In this document: positions 9,881 to 21,951 of the stretch, piece after piece
Position numbering within the stretch: position 1 is the first letter of the stretch
How the letters are laid out: every line of letters starts with the position of its first letter
Assembly (NCBI GenBank): GCA_003952965.2
Contig: CM025850.1
Location: 13,970,975-14,034,974 of the forward strand
DNA length: 64,000 bases
Source of the DNA: Morella rubra
Lineage: Eukaryota > Streptophyta > Magnoliopsida > Fagales > Myricaceae
Reading direction: 5' to 3'
Translations under genes and position numbers: made by a program
The notes under the pieces: generated by a model
Seen by the model: only the letters and a program-made list of their open reading frames with translations
What the model was told of the DNA's origin: nothing
The model's database searches: none

Positions 9881-11233
9881 TTTGGAATGTTTCCATACGT
9901 TTCGGCATTTTCTCTTAATCTCCCAAAAAAAAGTAAAAAGATTAAAACTGCGTTAGAACGGTCTATCACAGCATCGAATGGAAAATAAAATGGCTCGAAC
10001 GAGCATCAGATGGAAAATTAAAATTTCGAATGGAAAAATGAAAACATCGAACGCACAATTATTATAACTGTATAACACATACCTTCAAACAATACTACTT
10101 AAACGCAACATTTTAGCCAACTGTTCGATGGAGTCTAAAAAAGGTGAGTTTAAGAAATAAACATTCGAACGTCACAACCTAACCGTTTGAACATTGTTAC
10201 ACGAAAACAAAAATGGCCGAGTCGACACGGCCATTTTCAAACTCCTTAAAAAATTACTTTTCTATGTCAAAATCATTCCCAAACAATCCTAAACTAACTA
10301 GAAACATACTCATTCATCAATATAAACTTATTTTTCAAGTTTTTTAGCATATTCAAATCAAAATAACTAAACCAAAATCAAAGGATGAAAACTTAAAAAA
10401 AAAACATTGTTTAATTGGTTAAAATGCGTTACAAAACATACATGGAGTGTGTAAAAGCTAGGAAATATGTGCTCCACGGAACTAAAATGAAAATGCAAGA
10501 TTGAGAGAGTGTTCGAGAGATTTTGTGAGTTTGTAAAAATGTGAGGAAATGAGGCTCGAGAGGGTGTAATAATCGAATGAACATTCAAACGCGTTCCAAA
10601 AAAAATGGTCAGAAATAGTTCATTATCAAACGATTCATATTCCCGACGTTCATAATTCATTAGAACGGGTTACTCCGTAACATTTTGAATGGTATTAAAA
10701 AATGATAAAATTGATTATGAAGAGACATGCATTTATTAAGGTAGATGGAAAATAGGGTTCAAACACGTTTGAACAGCATTAGGTTTTTCAAGACACAAAC
10801 TGATGTCCCAAAAAGATTCTCATTCACTCAAACGGAGTACTTTAAAAACAAAGGCGAACAATTGAGTACCGAGATTTTCGTTTCAGTTCGAACGGGAGTC
10901 GAAATGGGCATTAGAACTCGTATTAATTCATTCAAATAGGTGGAAAATCATACCAATTCATCCAAACGGTTATTTTGCTGTTCGAACGGGGATATCGTGA
11001 CGGACGAATCTGTTCCTAAAACTACCCTTTTTTGGACGAAAAGATTTCATCCCAAAAGTTAGTCCTTTTTTTTTTTTGCAATGGTGATTTTCCGTCTTGG
11101 AAAAAAAAATGATCACGGAAAATAAACAAGAAGATTTTGGGATGATTTGAATTTCTATTCCAAAAACAGAACTTGCTATATTTTTGGGGACGGAATTCAA
11201 AATTCTTCCAAAAAAGTCAAATTTGTTGTAATG
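9881..11233. mobile_element. Right end of a large CACTA-like element (left end not in view)
   Basis: The segment ends with TTTGTTGTAATG at 11222-11233, one base from the complement of the canonical CACTACAACAAA terminus. The preceding kilobase is full of short words such as TTCGAACGG, ATTCGAACG, CGTTTGAAC and CGAATGG in both orientations. That is the subterminal repeat pattern expected of CACTA elements. Similar words run back to about 4.4 kb and perhaps to base 1. The whole element may therefore exceed 11 kb and host the MULE, fold-back and LTR insertions. No matching left terminus was seen in the window. Confidence 0.5.
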
Positions 11234-12440
11234 AAAGATCAGGTATACTACTATAGTGATGAATGAAGCATTCTTCTTCTTCTTTTCACTTCTTTCTTAG
11301 GGTAAATCAATGTATTGAATGATCTGATTTATTGGGATAATTTGAAATTATTCCATTAGAGTTGATATTTTTGTTATTTGAATTATAAAATAGATTAGTA
11401 TTGAGATTGATACGCTATCTTCTTCTATTAGCATTTAGGACTCTTAGGTTATTTTATTTGAAACTCTCTTTGTATGCCTATAAGGCACCTTATGTGAACA
11501 ACGGAAGTAGCTAGTTGAATATTTTCACGTATGTGTGTTTTGGAGGCCGGTTTTCCTCAAATTAAACTACCATGGGAGTTTTGATGATTTTTCTCAAAAG
11601 AACCAACCCTTATTACTTGTAGGCACGTAACATCCAACATTTTACTCCAAATCTAAACTGCTCTAGATTTTGGATTGAGCTATTATAAGTAACACAATTA
11701 AAAAAAAAAAAAGCACGATGAAAGAAAAGCAAAATCAATTCATGATGATCATCTACATACAGACAATTTATGTTCGAATATACACCACTTCCAGATCTAT
11801 AACAATTATTTCGATTGCAAACCTAAAAAGGATAAGAAACCCTTATGCACAAATAAATCCAATCATAGGCTTGTCATGAATCTTTGCTTTTTTTTTCCTA
11901 GAAGACGGAGTCGGGTCTTTCAAATTAGGTAGCTCTGCAGTTAATTTTTTTTTTCAACTCCTGAGTTGGTAGCTCAAAACTTCCATTAGTGCTTTCATTC
12001 AAGCACTCCTTCCTCTTCCACTCTTATTTTTTAGTTGCAGGGGTTCAAGGACGTACGTTTCATAGTAGGATGAACAACACTCACCACATGTCTTACATTT
12101 CAAAGAAATTTTGTTAAGAAAAAAAAAAAAAAGAGAAAGATTGGAGTTACCCTTTGCATACTAAATCATTGTCCTTGTTGTAATATATACTTAAACTAGC
12201 GCAAATTTGATAAACTAGCTTAATTATATCTCAAATTTTATCAACAACGTCCGTCAATGTGTATCCTCTATTAAATACTGATTTGAAGAGTATATATATA
12301 AATTTTACCAACGATAATTTTTTAAGTTATCAACTCCAGAGGTGTTCAAAGAATCTTAGCTTGGAAAAATACTAACAAGCTGTTAAATCACCCTCTCAAA
12401 ATATTAGACTATTGCCCTTCAAATTTGTATATAAGGATAA
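11234..12440. other. Intergenic, no gene seen
   Basis: AT-rich sequence with several poly-A or poly-T runs (about 11700, 11940 and 12120). No open frame with recognisable protein content. Confidence 0.5.
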
Positions 12441-12444
12441 ATAT

Positions 12445-13268
12445 ACTTTACATCCTCTAACTATGGGATCTCATCACTTTACGTCTCATCTATTATTTTC
12501 CTCACATTGTATCAACCAAGTACCAATTATATATGGGCCGGTCTTAATACTTTACACCCAATTTATTATTTTTCTTACATCGTACCCACCAAATACTATT
12601 GATTTCAACATTTTTCACTTTTAATTAAAATTTTTGGTTACTTTAAACGAAAAAAATGAGTTTTTGAAGTTTGAAATGACAATTACATTTCTATTTTAAA
12701 AAAATTGGCCAGAGGGTAAAATCGTAATTTTGAGGTCAAAAATAAAATTTAAACGGTTGATGAGTATAATATGACAAAAAGTTGCAAAATTTCAAGATTC
12801 GAGAGGGCCAAAGATAATAGACAATATATTAAGATTTCGGAAAAAAGAGGTACTGATTTCACCGGCTTATAATTAACCTACCAATATTGTTGTCAACGTT
12901 ATCTTTCAATTAATATAATTAATACTTTATACCCAATCTATTATTTTTCTCACATTGTATCCATCAAGTATTATAAATTTCAACACTTTTCACCCCAATT
13001 AAAATTTTTTGATGAATTTGAACAAAAAATGACTTTTTGGACCTTGAAATAACAATTATATTTTAATGATTTTTTTTGCTAGTATTATTTTACGAGAGTA
13101 AAATCATAATTTTGAGATCAAATAATAAATTTAAATAATTGATGAGTATAATAAGATAGAAATGTCCAGACCCGATAAAGGATAAAGATAATAGATAATA
13201 TTGGCCGGATCTCGGAAAAAAAAGCGGTCCTGAAATTTTCACCGGCATATAACCTGCCATTGTTGTCT
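12445..13268. repeat. Tandem duplication, period about 375 bp
   Basis: 12545-12896 and 12920-13268 align throughout. Shared words include TAATACTTTA at the start, TTTCAACA followed by TTTTCAC, AAAATTTTTTG-like, ATAATTTTGAG, GATGAGTATAATA, AAAGATAATAGA and ACCGGC followed by TATAA near the end. A partial third copy of the first 80 bp lies at about 12445-12525. It is non-coding and the source is unknown. Confidence 0.65.
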
Positions 13269-13269
13269 G

Positions 13270-13660
13270 GGCCTAGCTCCTTCTATTTCTTCAATGCTCT
13301 AGTTGTCCTATTTAATTTATTGTATTAGACCCCTGTTACCCCCACCATGTCTGCCGTAGAATTTGAGAAGTTATTTCCGGCCCTTTGGCCAATCAATTTA
13401 TTCTTGAGGAGGTATCAGTCAGTCCACCGACGGTGAGAAAGTTACAGAAGCCCGTACAGAGAGGACAAAATGACGACGAGCATATTGGATCGAGGCCATT
13501 TGCGAAGGTGAAAAGATGTTTCATCCGCATGTTACGGATCCGGACAAACAGACGACACATCCGGTTGGACAAGTTTTGTCACCTGCTCTCATTACCGTGA
13601 CTGCCACGTCAATTAATAGCGGAGCCGTACAGCTCGGCTGGACTCCCATCATTAAAAAAA
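13270..13660. other. Intergenic, moderately GC-rich patch
   Basis: The segment 13330-13640 is less AT-rich than its surroundings and has a 71-codon open frame (13385-13600, +) without recognisable motifs. It may be a gene relic or a regulatory region. No function is supported. Confidence 0.3.
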
Positions 13661-13668
13661 AATTAAAG

Positions 13669-14065
13669 AAAATATATTTTTCCCTATAAATTATTATAAA
13701 TTTTACGCTTTATACTTTAAACTATCAATTTTGACATATTGCACTATCTAATTATTAATTTTTAACACTTTGTACTCTTTATCAAATTTTTAAATTAAAA
13801 TGACAATAATGCCCTTGACCTATTTTGTATATATTAAAGATATTATTGTCAATTCATTAATTCTCAAGGGTATTATTGTCAAATGGAGAGTGTAAAGTGT
13901 TTAATATTAGTAGTTGGAAGGTGTAATGTGTCAAAGTGGTACTTTATGGTGCAAAGTGTCTAACATTGGTAGTTTGAGAGTGTAATGTCTAAAAGATGAT
14001 AATTTGGAGTGCAATATGTCAGTACTCTGATAGTTTGTAGGTGAAAAGTATATTTTTTCTAAAAA
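13669..14065. mobile_element. Fold-back MITE-like element
   Basis: The two halves are inverted copies of each other. The left half holds AAACTATCAATTTTGACATA and TTGCACTATC. The right half, reverse-complemented, holds AAACTATCAGAGTACTGACA and TTGCACTCCA in the same order. It ends in a 25-base poly-A (about 14060-14084). A related fold-back lies at 42720-43090. Target duplications were not resolved. Confidence 0.5.
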
Positions 14066-14084
14066 AAAAAAAAAAAAAAAAAAA

Positions 14085-17000
14085 ATAGCAAAAGGTCTAC
14101 CATTGAGCGTTACCTCCTCGGGTTACATCCAGGGGTTGAATCTCCCTTCCGACGAGCTCTGTCCAGCTGTCCGCTATGGCTAAAAACAAAAACAGTAGCT
14201 GAAGGTCAAATTTATTAGACATCCATTAGTCATGTTTGTATTGCATGAGGTGGAAAACTGCAAGTAGCTAAGGCTGTGTTGGTTTCTAATGAAGATATTT
14301 TCATGCAGAATATTTTTTAAAAATATGTGTTTGGTAGGGGTCAAAAAAGAAAAAAGAGTCTGCTAAAATTTTGACACTCGCACCTAATTAAGTGTCTTCC
14401 TGGCCTTAACTTTCAATATCTGTGCCTCAGGTTAGGAAGAGTCCTTGGAGATCAAAGACTTGATCATCCTCACCTACAGTACTGGTGAAGTAGGCGCCAA
14501 TCGAATTCCTGAGCTTTTGCTTCAACATAATTTCCTTCCTTTTCAAGTATTCTTATGCGACATTAATGTCAAAAATCGAATATCATCCTTTTATGAATCA
14601 AGTTTTGTTTGTTGGAGATTTTGGGACAAGAGGAAGAAGGAGAAAGGCAGAGAGGTTGGAGACGAGCAAATCGCTCTGTGTCTTTTTGTATTCCTCAAAA
14701 ACCTCTTTGTTATCTTTACAAGGGACCCTATATGTATCTACATAAAAGGAGAAAAACAGAACAACGAAAACATGGTCATGGAGAGGTAGAAGCTCCTGAC
14801 ATTTGCAGCAAGGGAGTGGTAGAATGGAGCCAAAATAGGGTACGAGCGCTATTCTGTCTCACAACAGAATTTGCCTTGCCCTTTTCTCTTTAAGGAGACC
14901 AAGTCTTACATCTTTTTCAAATCAGCTTCAGGTCAGCTGACTAGCTCCAGGTCAACTGTTGTTTTTAACTTTTTCGATAATTAACAAGAATCTGGCTTTT
15001 CGCAGTCCGATTCTTAAGAGTGGGAGCCTGGTTTTGGAGAGGTTCAACAAATAAAGTAGCATAGATTTTTGATTTACTGTTGTCTCTTGCCGAAATGATG
15101 CCTAATCCAGGGCTCTAACCTCTCGTTCTCTCTCAAATCACAGGAAAAACTCACCTGTTATGAAGGTCGCCATCCAGAAACTCTTTTAACTTCCAAAAAT
15201 TGAGCTCTTAATGAAAGTTGCGGCCTCCAGTGCAAACTCAAGGGCTTATGGACTGGCCCAATGGATTGCTCATCTCTATCTGTGCTGGCCCTCTTAGATT
15301 ATTGTGAGTGAGTCTTACTATCTCCTTCCTTCCATAGCAGAAAAGGACTCCATTTGCAATTCTTTGCTTTAATATTCTTTTTTCTCGGTAATCCGTTCCT
15401 TTAATTTATAATACTCTTAATTATGCAGAAAAAAAGTAAAATGTGAATTAAAGTCGTAATTACTCCATTAATGGTTAGGTTATTGCCATATCTCAAACCT
15501 GTCCCAATATGACATGATAGGCGGCCCATCACCCCCACGGACCTAACGTGGGTCGCGGGTGGTAATAGTAGGTCCCAACCTAGGGTCTCGTTTGGGTTAC
15601 GGGCAGAGCAGGGCATCGCCACCTCCGCCTTCACCAGAAACGATTTTGGGTGGGGGGAGGCAGATGCAATCTAGGTCGCAGTAGATGGTGATGGGCGGTC
15701 CAAACTCGCAATCCATTTTGTGTCTGCCCATAAACCCACATCCTACACTGTCCCGGTCGGAGGAGATGGCCAGAGCAAGGTTGGGATCCATCTCCCACCC
15801 TATACATCCTTTTTTTACCCTTAAATTTGTGTTCATTTAACTTCTATCCTATTTTTCCTTCTCTATTTTTATATCTTGAGTTTTCATATTAATTGAATTT
15901 ACTTTATATATTAACGTATAATGTTAGGTCTTTTACAATTTTTCATTTCATATATATATTTTTTTTAATATATTTTTTTGTTTTTAATTTTTTAATTTTC
16001 CAAATTTTTAATATTTTATTTTATTTTATTATTCTATAATGAACTGCAATTATTATTATTATTATTGGACACTTATCAGCCATTTGTTGCAAGTGACATG
16101 GTTTCTGTTCACTAAATCAGCATTTTTTGTCTTGAAATAAAGGAGTGTACTAAAGTAATGCACCGGATTTGCTTTAGGACCTGAGTAGGATGAAAAATAC
16201 ACTAATGACCAGTTCGGGATCAGGCAATATACCTCAAAGCTAATGGATTAATTAAACCTGAATTAAATTATTAGAAAACTAGTTATTCCATTTCCCATTT
16301 GCTCCTTGAGTTACATTGGTTCACGCATTTAAAATAGGTTTCATTCAATTTTTCTTTTCATATATTCTTAGAGTTTGTTTGATTATTGTTCTATTTATTT
16401 CCTTTTTAGTATATTAAAAAAAATGTTTGTGTGTCTTCTTTGGACTGGTGTTGGACATTATAGTTGTGATTCTCATGCATGTATTTTTAAATATTTGCTC
16501 AATTTTTGTCTGAATTGATATAAGACTTGATAATAATACCTAATGTCTCTCCTTGGTGTTAGCTAAAATGACCTTAAAAAGTCTTTCGATATATACAATC
16601 ATAGAGCACACCACATATGATAAAATGAGTCTTAGACAGCATGTCATGTGAGATTTGGTATGTAATCACAAGTGATAGGGATTTTATTTTGTTGATTGAG
16701 TTAATATTTGTTCAGATTTAGACAAGACAATTTTAAGACTTGTTCTTAAATTTTCATAATTTTTTAAATAGAAGAGTAACACTTATTCATTTAATAGGTT
16801 TTATAGGAGTAATGGGAGCAAGTGGCTGAAGCTTACTCTCTGAGATTTGTAAGTAGCTTTAAGACCTCATAGTACGTCTAAGCTAAATCAAGTATGTTGG
16901 AACCCAGTGTATAGAGGACATCCGATTTAATTTTCACACATAAATATAGGATGATGTTTTCTTAATAAAGATAAATTTATAATTTTAGTATATAAATAAT

Positions 17001-17642
17001 AAATTAACAAAAATTATTCATATTTTTTTAAAAAAAAATCGAACCACTAATCTCGCCCACCCTAAGAGGGATCCCTCAGACTACCAAGGGAAAAATAAAA
17101 ATAAAAGTTTGTCCTCTATCGTGTGTCACGTCCTGACTGTTTTTTTTTTTTTTTTTTTGTACTTGCTTGTGTTAAGCATAAGTGGGTATACGTAAGCTGA
17201 CTAGTCTTCGATCAGACACTCTGTACAGTATAATGAAACAAAAAAAAAAAGTCCAGTCCATAAGTCTCAAATATCACATTTTAACCTATTGAATCTCGCT
17301 AAGAAAAAACAAAAACCTATTGAATCTCTAAATTTTTAAATTAATCAATTTGAGTAGTTAAATGACAGTTAAAGTCAACTTATTTATATTACATGTGACA
17401 TAATTTTAATAGTTGAAATTTTTTTTAAGAACTCAAATTTATAAAATTTAATAATTTTTAAGACGTGTCAAATGTAATAATTGAGACATTTATTTAAGAT
17501 TATTTTACTAGTTTTGAAGGCATAAAATGAATTTTTTATTTTTAAAGCAAGATGATAACTAAGACTTTTAAATTACTTTGGGTTTGGATAATTTACAGAT
17601 GCAATGTATCGTTTTCTATTAAAAAAATGAGCAAAATCTAGC
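14085..17642. other. Long intergenic region, no gene seen
   Basis: No supported gene. There is a GC-rich patch at 15480-15810 and a poly-T stretch at about 17140-17158 that might mark a retroposed tail. Open frames of 114 codons (14445-14789) and 94 codons (14609-14893) overlap each other, carry no motifs and are best read as chance. Confidence 0.45.
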
Positions 17643-17650
17643 TACTCTAC

Positions 17651-18249
17651 TAGGGATGCAGGACCGGAAATTCGGTCGGACCGGATTTCGGTCCTACTAA
17701 AATAAAGGACCGGATCGGACCACTTATGAGTGGTCCGGTCCGATCCGTCTTCTATTAAGTGTCAGACCGGTTTCAATTTTTTTTTCATTTTCAACACACA
17801 TTTTTTTAATTTTGAGATTAAAAAAAAAATGTGAACTCCTACCATAGTTTGCTTATTAATTTAAAGATGTGAATTCATTTAAAATTTATTGTGAATTCAT
17901 TTAAAGACTTAAAAATATGAATTCATTTAACTACTACTATAGTTTGCTTTATTAATTTAAATATGTGAATTGATTTAAAGACTTAAAAATGTGAATTCAA
18001 AACTGTGTGTTTTGACTTATGCAAATTTTTTTTTTAAGTAAAAAAAAAAAAAATTATTTATTATTAATCAAGTCCGGTCTGGTCCAGACCGGATATTAAA
18101 AATATATAGAGCGGATCGGACCGGATTAATCTGTTTTCAAATCCGATCCGAACCATATCGAATTTTTACTTTTAAGACTACAAAACCGATCCGATCTGAT
18201 CCAATTTTATAATCCAGTCCGGTCCGCGATCCGGTTCTATGCACCCCTA
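17651..18249. mobile_element. Non-autonomous hAT element
   Basis: The ends are TAGGGATGCA and, on the complement, TAGGGGTGCA. A perfect 8-bp target duplication TACTCTAC flanks it at 17643-17650 and 18250-18257. Both are hAT hallmarks. GGACCGG/CCGGTCC-rich subterminal sequence lies at both ends (17660-17770 and 18070-18240), separated by an AT-rich core with internal repeats of GTGAATTCATTTAA. There is no transposase. Intact duplications and ends suggest a fairly recent insertion. Confidence 0.88.
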
Positions 18250-18257
18250 TACTCTAC

Positions 18258-19009
18258 CACGTCCTAAAATTTGAGGATGCATTTAATTTATCTTTTATAT
18301 TTCAAATTTATAGGAGCATGCATGCATGTAGAGGGTAGACCGAACTTTTCAAAGTCAAACTGAACTCAGTTAAGGATTCTTGATCCATACAGAAGGTCTA
18401 TCTCATACTTATCACCACTTTCAAAGGACTGTCTGTTGTATTATTTGGTAGTACTTGCCTCACACTTTCCTGACATATTCCTAATTCTATCCGCTGACTC
18501 AGATTCTCGACCCTTTTTCTGTCGCCTATTAGTTTATTATAATATTGCCTGAGGCTTGACTCATTGCCTCAAAGGTCGGGAATAACAAAATATTCTATAT
18601 TAATTTGAAGCACGGGTTTCGATGTGTTCCAAGAATTTTTTGTATGGGTGTAGAGAACGTGAGGCCTAAAGGATTTTTTTTTTTTTTTGAGAAAATTTTT
18701 TACGTTGTTTAAGGCATCTTCATTTGTAAAATTATTCTAGAATATAATATATTCAATAAAATTTATAAAATAGACATTCAAAATCTCAAAAAATTTACAC
18801 AAATACCGGTACCTTTTATACAAATTTCAATAATTTTTCACATAAATTCTAATATATATTATGTGTTGTTTTGCCTGAAAATGTCTTCCTAGAAAATATT
18901 TTAAACTTCTCTTGTGTTTGGCAGCGGCGAAAAATAGAGGCCAAAGGAAAATATGGAGTTAGTAAACAGAAAATTTTAACTGTAAGGTTGAAAATGACTT
19001 AACCTTCCT
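18258..19009. other. Intergenic, no gene seen
   Basis: AT-rich sequence between the two hAT elements. Nothing recognisable was found. Confidence 0.5.
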
Positions 19010-19791
19010 ATAGTAAGTAGGGCTGTTCACAGGGCGCCCGACCCGATCGACCCGCTCATACCCGACCGAATCCGACAGAACAATTTCGAGTTTTATGTGG
19101 GCTCAGGCTTAAGCGGGCCCAAAATACTGTGAGCCCGCCTATATTCAGTCGGGCCTCAATATAGAAAGGCCCGACCCGCCCGAATCCTTACGACATTACT
19201 GTCGAGTGCCTTCTCCAGTTCTCCTTGTTCGGTCACCGACTCTTCTCCTTCTCCTCATCCAGTCGCCATTGCCGTCACCGCCTGCCTTCTTTGCCCTCCA
19301 TCTACTTCTCATCATCTCTTCTATCTCGCCCTCCACTGTTGTTTCTGAAGTCGGCGAGGGTGTCTCCAGATTTGATTTTCTAAAGTCTGCAATAAAGGCT
19401 AGAGAGCCAGTAGAAGGCAAACGAAACGTCCAAGACAAGGGACATACTACGAAAGAGAAGGCGATGGGGAAGATCGTGATCCTCAAGAAGAGTAATTCAA
19501 TGTTCTTTGTTTGTTCTTCTAACTTTCTGATTTTTGTGTGGGTATCGCAGATTTTTTTTTTTTTGTTGTTCACGATTTGGTATTGGCATCGGCTTTTTAT
19601 TTGAAAGAGAAATCATGCTTTTGATTGCTTCTTTACTGGGTTTTCATGTCTTCCTATTTCAAGTATTGGTCACCATAGTTTCATAAAACCCCAGTTGATT
19701 TTGAATTTTGTATATTTCAGTTTGATGTTGGATGAGTCTTGCTAAATTTTTTACTTGGATCTGTGATGGGTTGTTCACCTTTGCAATGCAG

Positions 19792-19888
19792 GTTGTTGAT
19801 TATTGTTCCAAGAAGAGCATTGTTGCCAATCTTCATGCAGAAAAACCTCCCAAAGAGGTCACAGTTGAGGTTCAGAAGGTGCTGTCTT
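19792..19888 (+). pseudogene. Exon-like fragment of an unidentified gene inside the hAT
   Basis: After a TTGCAATGCAG splice-acceptor-like site the sequence reads DYCSKKSIVANLHAEKPPK and then VTVEV in one open frame. Codon use looks host-like. I do not recognise the family. It precedes the aspartate oxidase exon by about 670 bp and may come from a different donor gene. Confidence 0.4.
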
Positions 19889-20558
19889 CGTAAACTCAGC
19901 CTCTATGTGACTTATAATTTGTATCACATTCCTCACATTCCATATACTGTTGAATTTTCTGACTAATTGGTTAACTTCTTGGGGTTTTTGGGCTTCTTGA
20001 TTGTCCTCTTAGATGTTGAATTTTTACTTAGTTAACACTGGTACATCAGGTTCAAGAAATTCCAGAAGTACGTACAAAATCCTACTTTTGTAACCACCAA
20101 AATGCTTATGTATCTCACTCTCTAGCAATTGTCCTTTAAGTTATTGTTATTAAAGTAACATCCAGGTTTCTCTGTCGGGAGGTTGTGCTTGGCATGCCCA
20201 CTTTTGTTTCATAGAGTGGGCAACTGTCAATTTACTATAGCATAGGAAAATCTCTATCATATGAATTAGATACAACAGCATTGAAAAGGCTTGTAAAGTA
20301 GTGCAGAAATATCAGATTTCCAATTAAAAGGCTTGGTGGTGGAGCTTGAGCTGTTTCTGGTTTATATTAATTGGTGTATCCATACTGTTCCTCTAAATTA
20401 GTTTTGGTTTAATGGATCCTTTTGTTATGGAAATGTTCTGATTTTTCAGCATCTTATTTGGTTGTGTTTGCTCTCCTAGTGTTGTCTCATTTGAGTGTTA
20501 TCTACCACTGCCTCTTGCATAAACATTCAGATTTCTCAAGTTTGGCTATGTCATCCAG

Positions 20559-20691
20559 GTTGTCTGTACAAAAGGACCTGACAGAATCAAAGAACTGATT
20601 GTTATGGGTGCCTCATTTGATCATGGAGAAGATGGGAACTTGCATCTAGCAAGGGAAGGGGGGCATTCGTCATCACAGAATTGTTCTTGCA
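20559..20691 (+). pseudogene. Captured exon of L-aspartate oxidase
   Basis: A TCATCCAG acceptor-like site is followed by VVCTKGPDRIKELIVMGASF, then DHGEDGNLHLAREGGHS. This stretch is highly characteristic of plastid L-aspartate oxidase (NadB/AO), the FAD enzyme that starts NAD synthesis. The frame then slips by one base, because the expected HHRIV is present in another frame. The remainder of the FAD-binding protein is absent. This is one exon and its flanking intron carried by the hAT element, not a working gene. Confidence 0.82.
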
Positions 20692-21056
20692 AAATATTAG
20701 TTTCACGTTGTATTTTACATGATACCAATTTGTCTTCATTGGTTTTTATCTATGTTGATTTGTTATTTTTAGGTAGTGTTTGACACTTATATGTAGAGTC
20801 ACTAAGTGATGGCAGCTCCTTGTTTTATTGTAATGATTTAATTTTTTGATACATTTAGATATAATGAGCCAGGGCTGTTATATGGCTACATGGCCAAAAA
20901 AAAAAAAAAAACCGAACCTGATCAGACTTGTACAGATCAGGTTTGGGCGGGTCCAATAAAACAGTTACTTTGGGTCGGGTGACCAACAGAAACCTGACCC
21001 GTACGGATCCGACCGGACCGGACCGGACCCGATCCATGAACAGCCCTAATAGTAAG

Positions 21057-21640
21057 TCATTTTTCAAAATGTTCAACTCTTTGTCAATCCTCTTTATCTC
21101 CAATCTTGACTAACTCAAAGCACCCACCACCTCCACCACTCACAAGGGGGGCGAATCTGTCCCCTTGGATTTAAAAATAAAAATAATACTATTTTATTTT
21201 TAATTTTATCTGATATTATTATTAATTATTTATGTGGTCGAAATTTTTTTTTTTTTTTAAAAAAGCCACATATGCTGTCTAAAAATGTGTGTCACAAATG
21301 AATTTTCTAACAAGAACCACAAGTCTCAAAAAAAAAAAAAAAAATCTAAAAATTTCTCTCCATAGTTTTTTACCTAATTCCAATACTTTTTTTATTAAAA
21401 AATTACATCAAATCATCTCTCTCTACATCTTTTTATAAATTTCAATAAAAATTAAATATCTTTAAACTTTTCAACAACCTTTACACAAAATCTATAAAAC
21501 TCCAATCTACAAAAATATTCACAATTCTATCAAAAATTCTAAAAATCTTACAATCTCTTATGAAACAACATCCCTTGTTTAGAAAAAATTTCAAATTCTT
21601 TAAAAAAAAAATTTTAAAAGACAACAATATTACTACTAAA
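21057..21640. other. AT-rich non-coding stretch
   Basis: No gene. Long poly-A and poly-T runs at 21248-21264 and 21328-21344, followed by the start of an AT-rich dispersed repeat. Confidence 0.45.
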
Positions 21641-21948
21641 CATCAAAATCTTATAACTTTTACACAAAATTCAACACCTTTTCACATGGTTTCAATATTT
21701 TTTCATAAAAGAAAAAATTATATCAAATCTTTTATCTCCTTACTTTTCAACAAGCTCCAATAAAAATCATTTTACATTCAAACTTCCTTTTTCACCAACT
21801 TTTTACAAACTCTTTAAGAAATCAAACTCTCAAAATTATCTCCTATTAACTAAAAATTCTTAAAAAAAAATTTTCCCAAACATCATTTTGGTGAAACAAA
21901 AATTTCAAATTTTTTAAGAAATATTTTAAAAGTAAAATAATTTTTTTT
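21640..21948 (+). repeat. AT-rich dispersed repeat, first copy
   Basis: This segment aligns with 23125-23465 in the same orientation. Shared words include CAACACCTTTTCACA, ATCAAATCTT, ACTTTTTACAAAC and TCAAACTCTCAAAATT. Related sequence occurs at 42240-42420 and, inverted, at 33240-33520. It is a plant AT-rich transposon relic of uncertain class. Confidence 0.5.
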
Positions 21949-21951
21949 CAC

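Larger units (their letters stand above)
19018..21048. mobile_element. hAT element carrying captured host-gene pieces
   Basis: The ends TAGGGCTGTTCA (19018) and its complement TGAACAGCCCTA (ending 21048) are perfect inverted termini. A perfect 8-bp target duplication ATAGTAAG lies at 19010-19017 and 21049-21056. The subterminal regions are rich in CCCGACCCG and CCGGACCGG words, as in the element at 17651. Instead of a hAT transposase the 2-kb interior holds exon-intron-like host sequence, including an exon of L-aspartate oxidase (20559-20691) and another exon-like piece (19792-19888). It is therefore a non-autonomous, gene-capturing hAT. Confidence 0.88.

Noticed and set aside
14445-14893. 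Overlapping open frames of 114 and 94 codons
   Set aside because: No motif, no codon signal, and the two frames compete. Treated as chance.
15480-15810. GC-rich patch as a gene or LTR
   Set aside because: Open frames are short and unconserved, and no terminal repeats were found. Left as unassigned.
17140-17260. Possible SINE-like retroposon with a poly-T start
   Set aside because: No internal promoter boxes and no target duplication could be read.
19206-19604. 132-codon open frame on the plus strand and a 125-codon frame on the minus strand of the same DNA
   Set aside because: Both lie inside the hAT element, mirror each other and have no conserved motifs. At most, part of this is captured leader or exon sequence.
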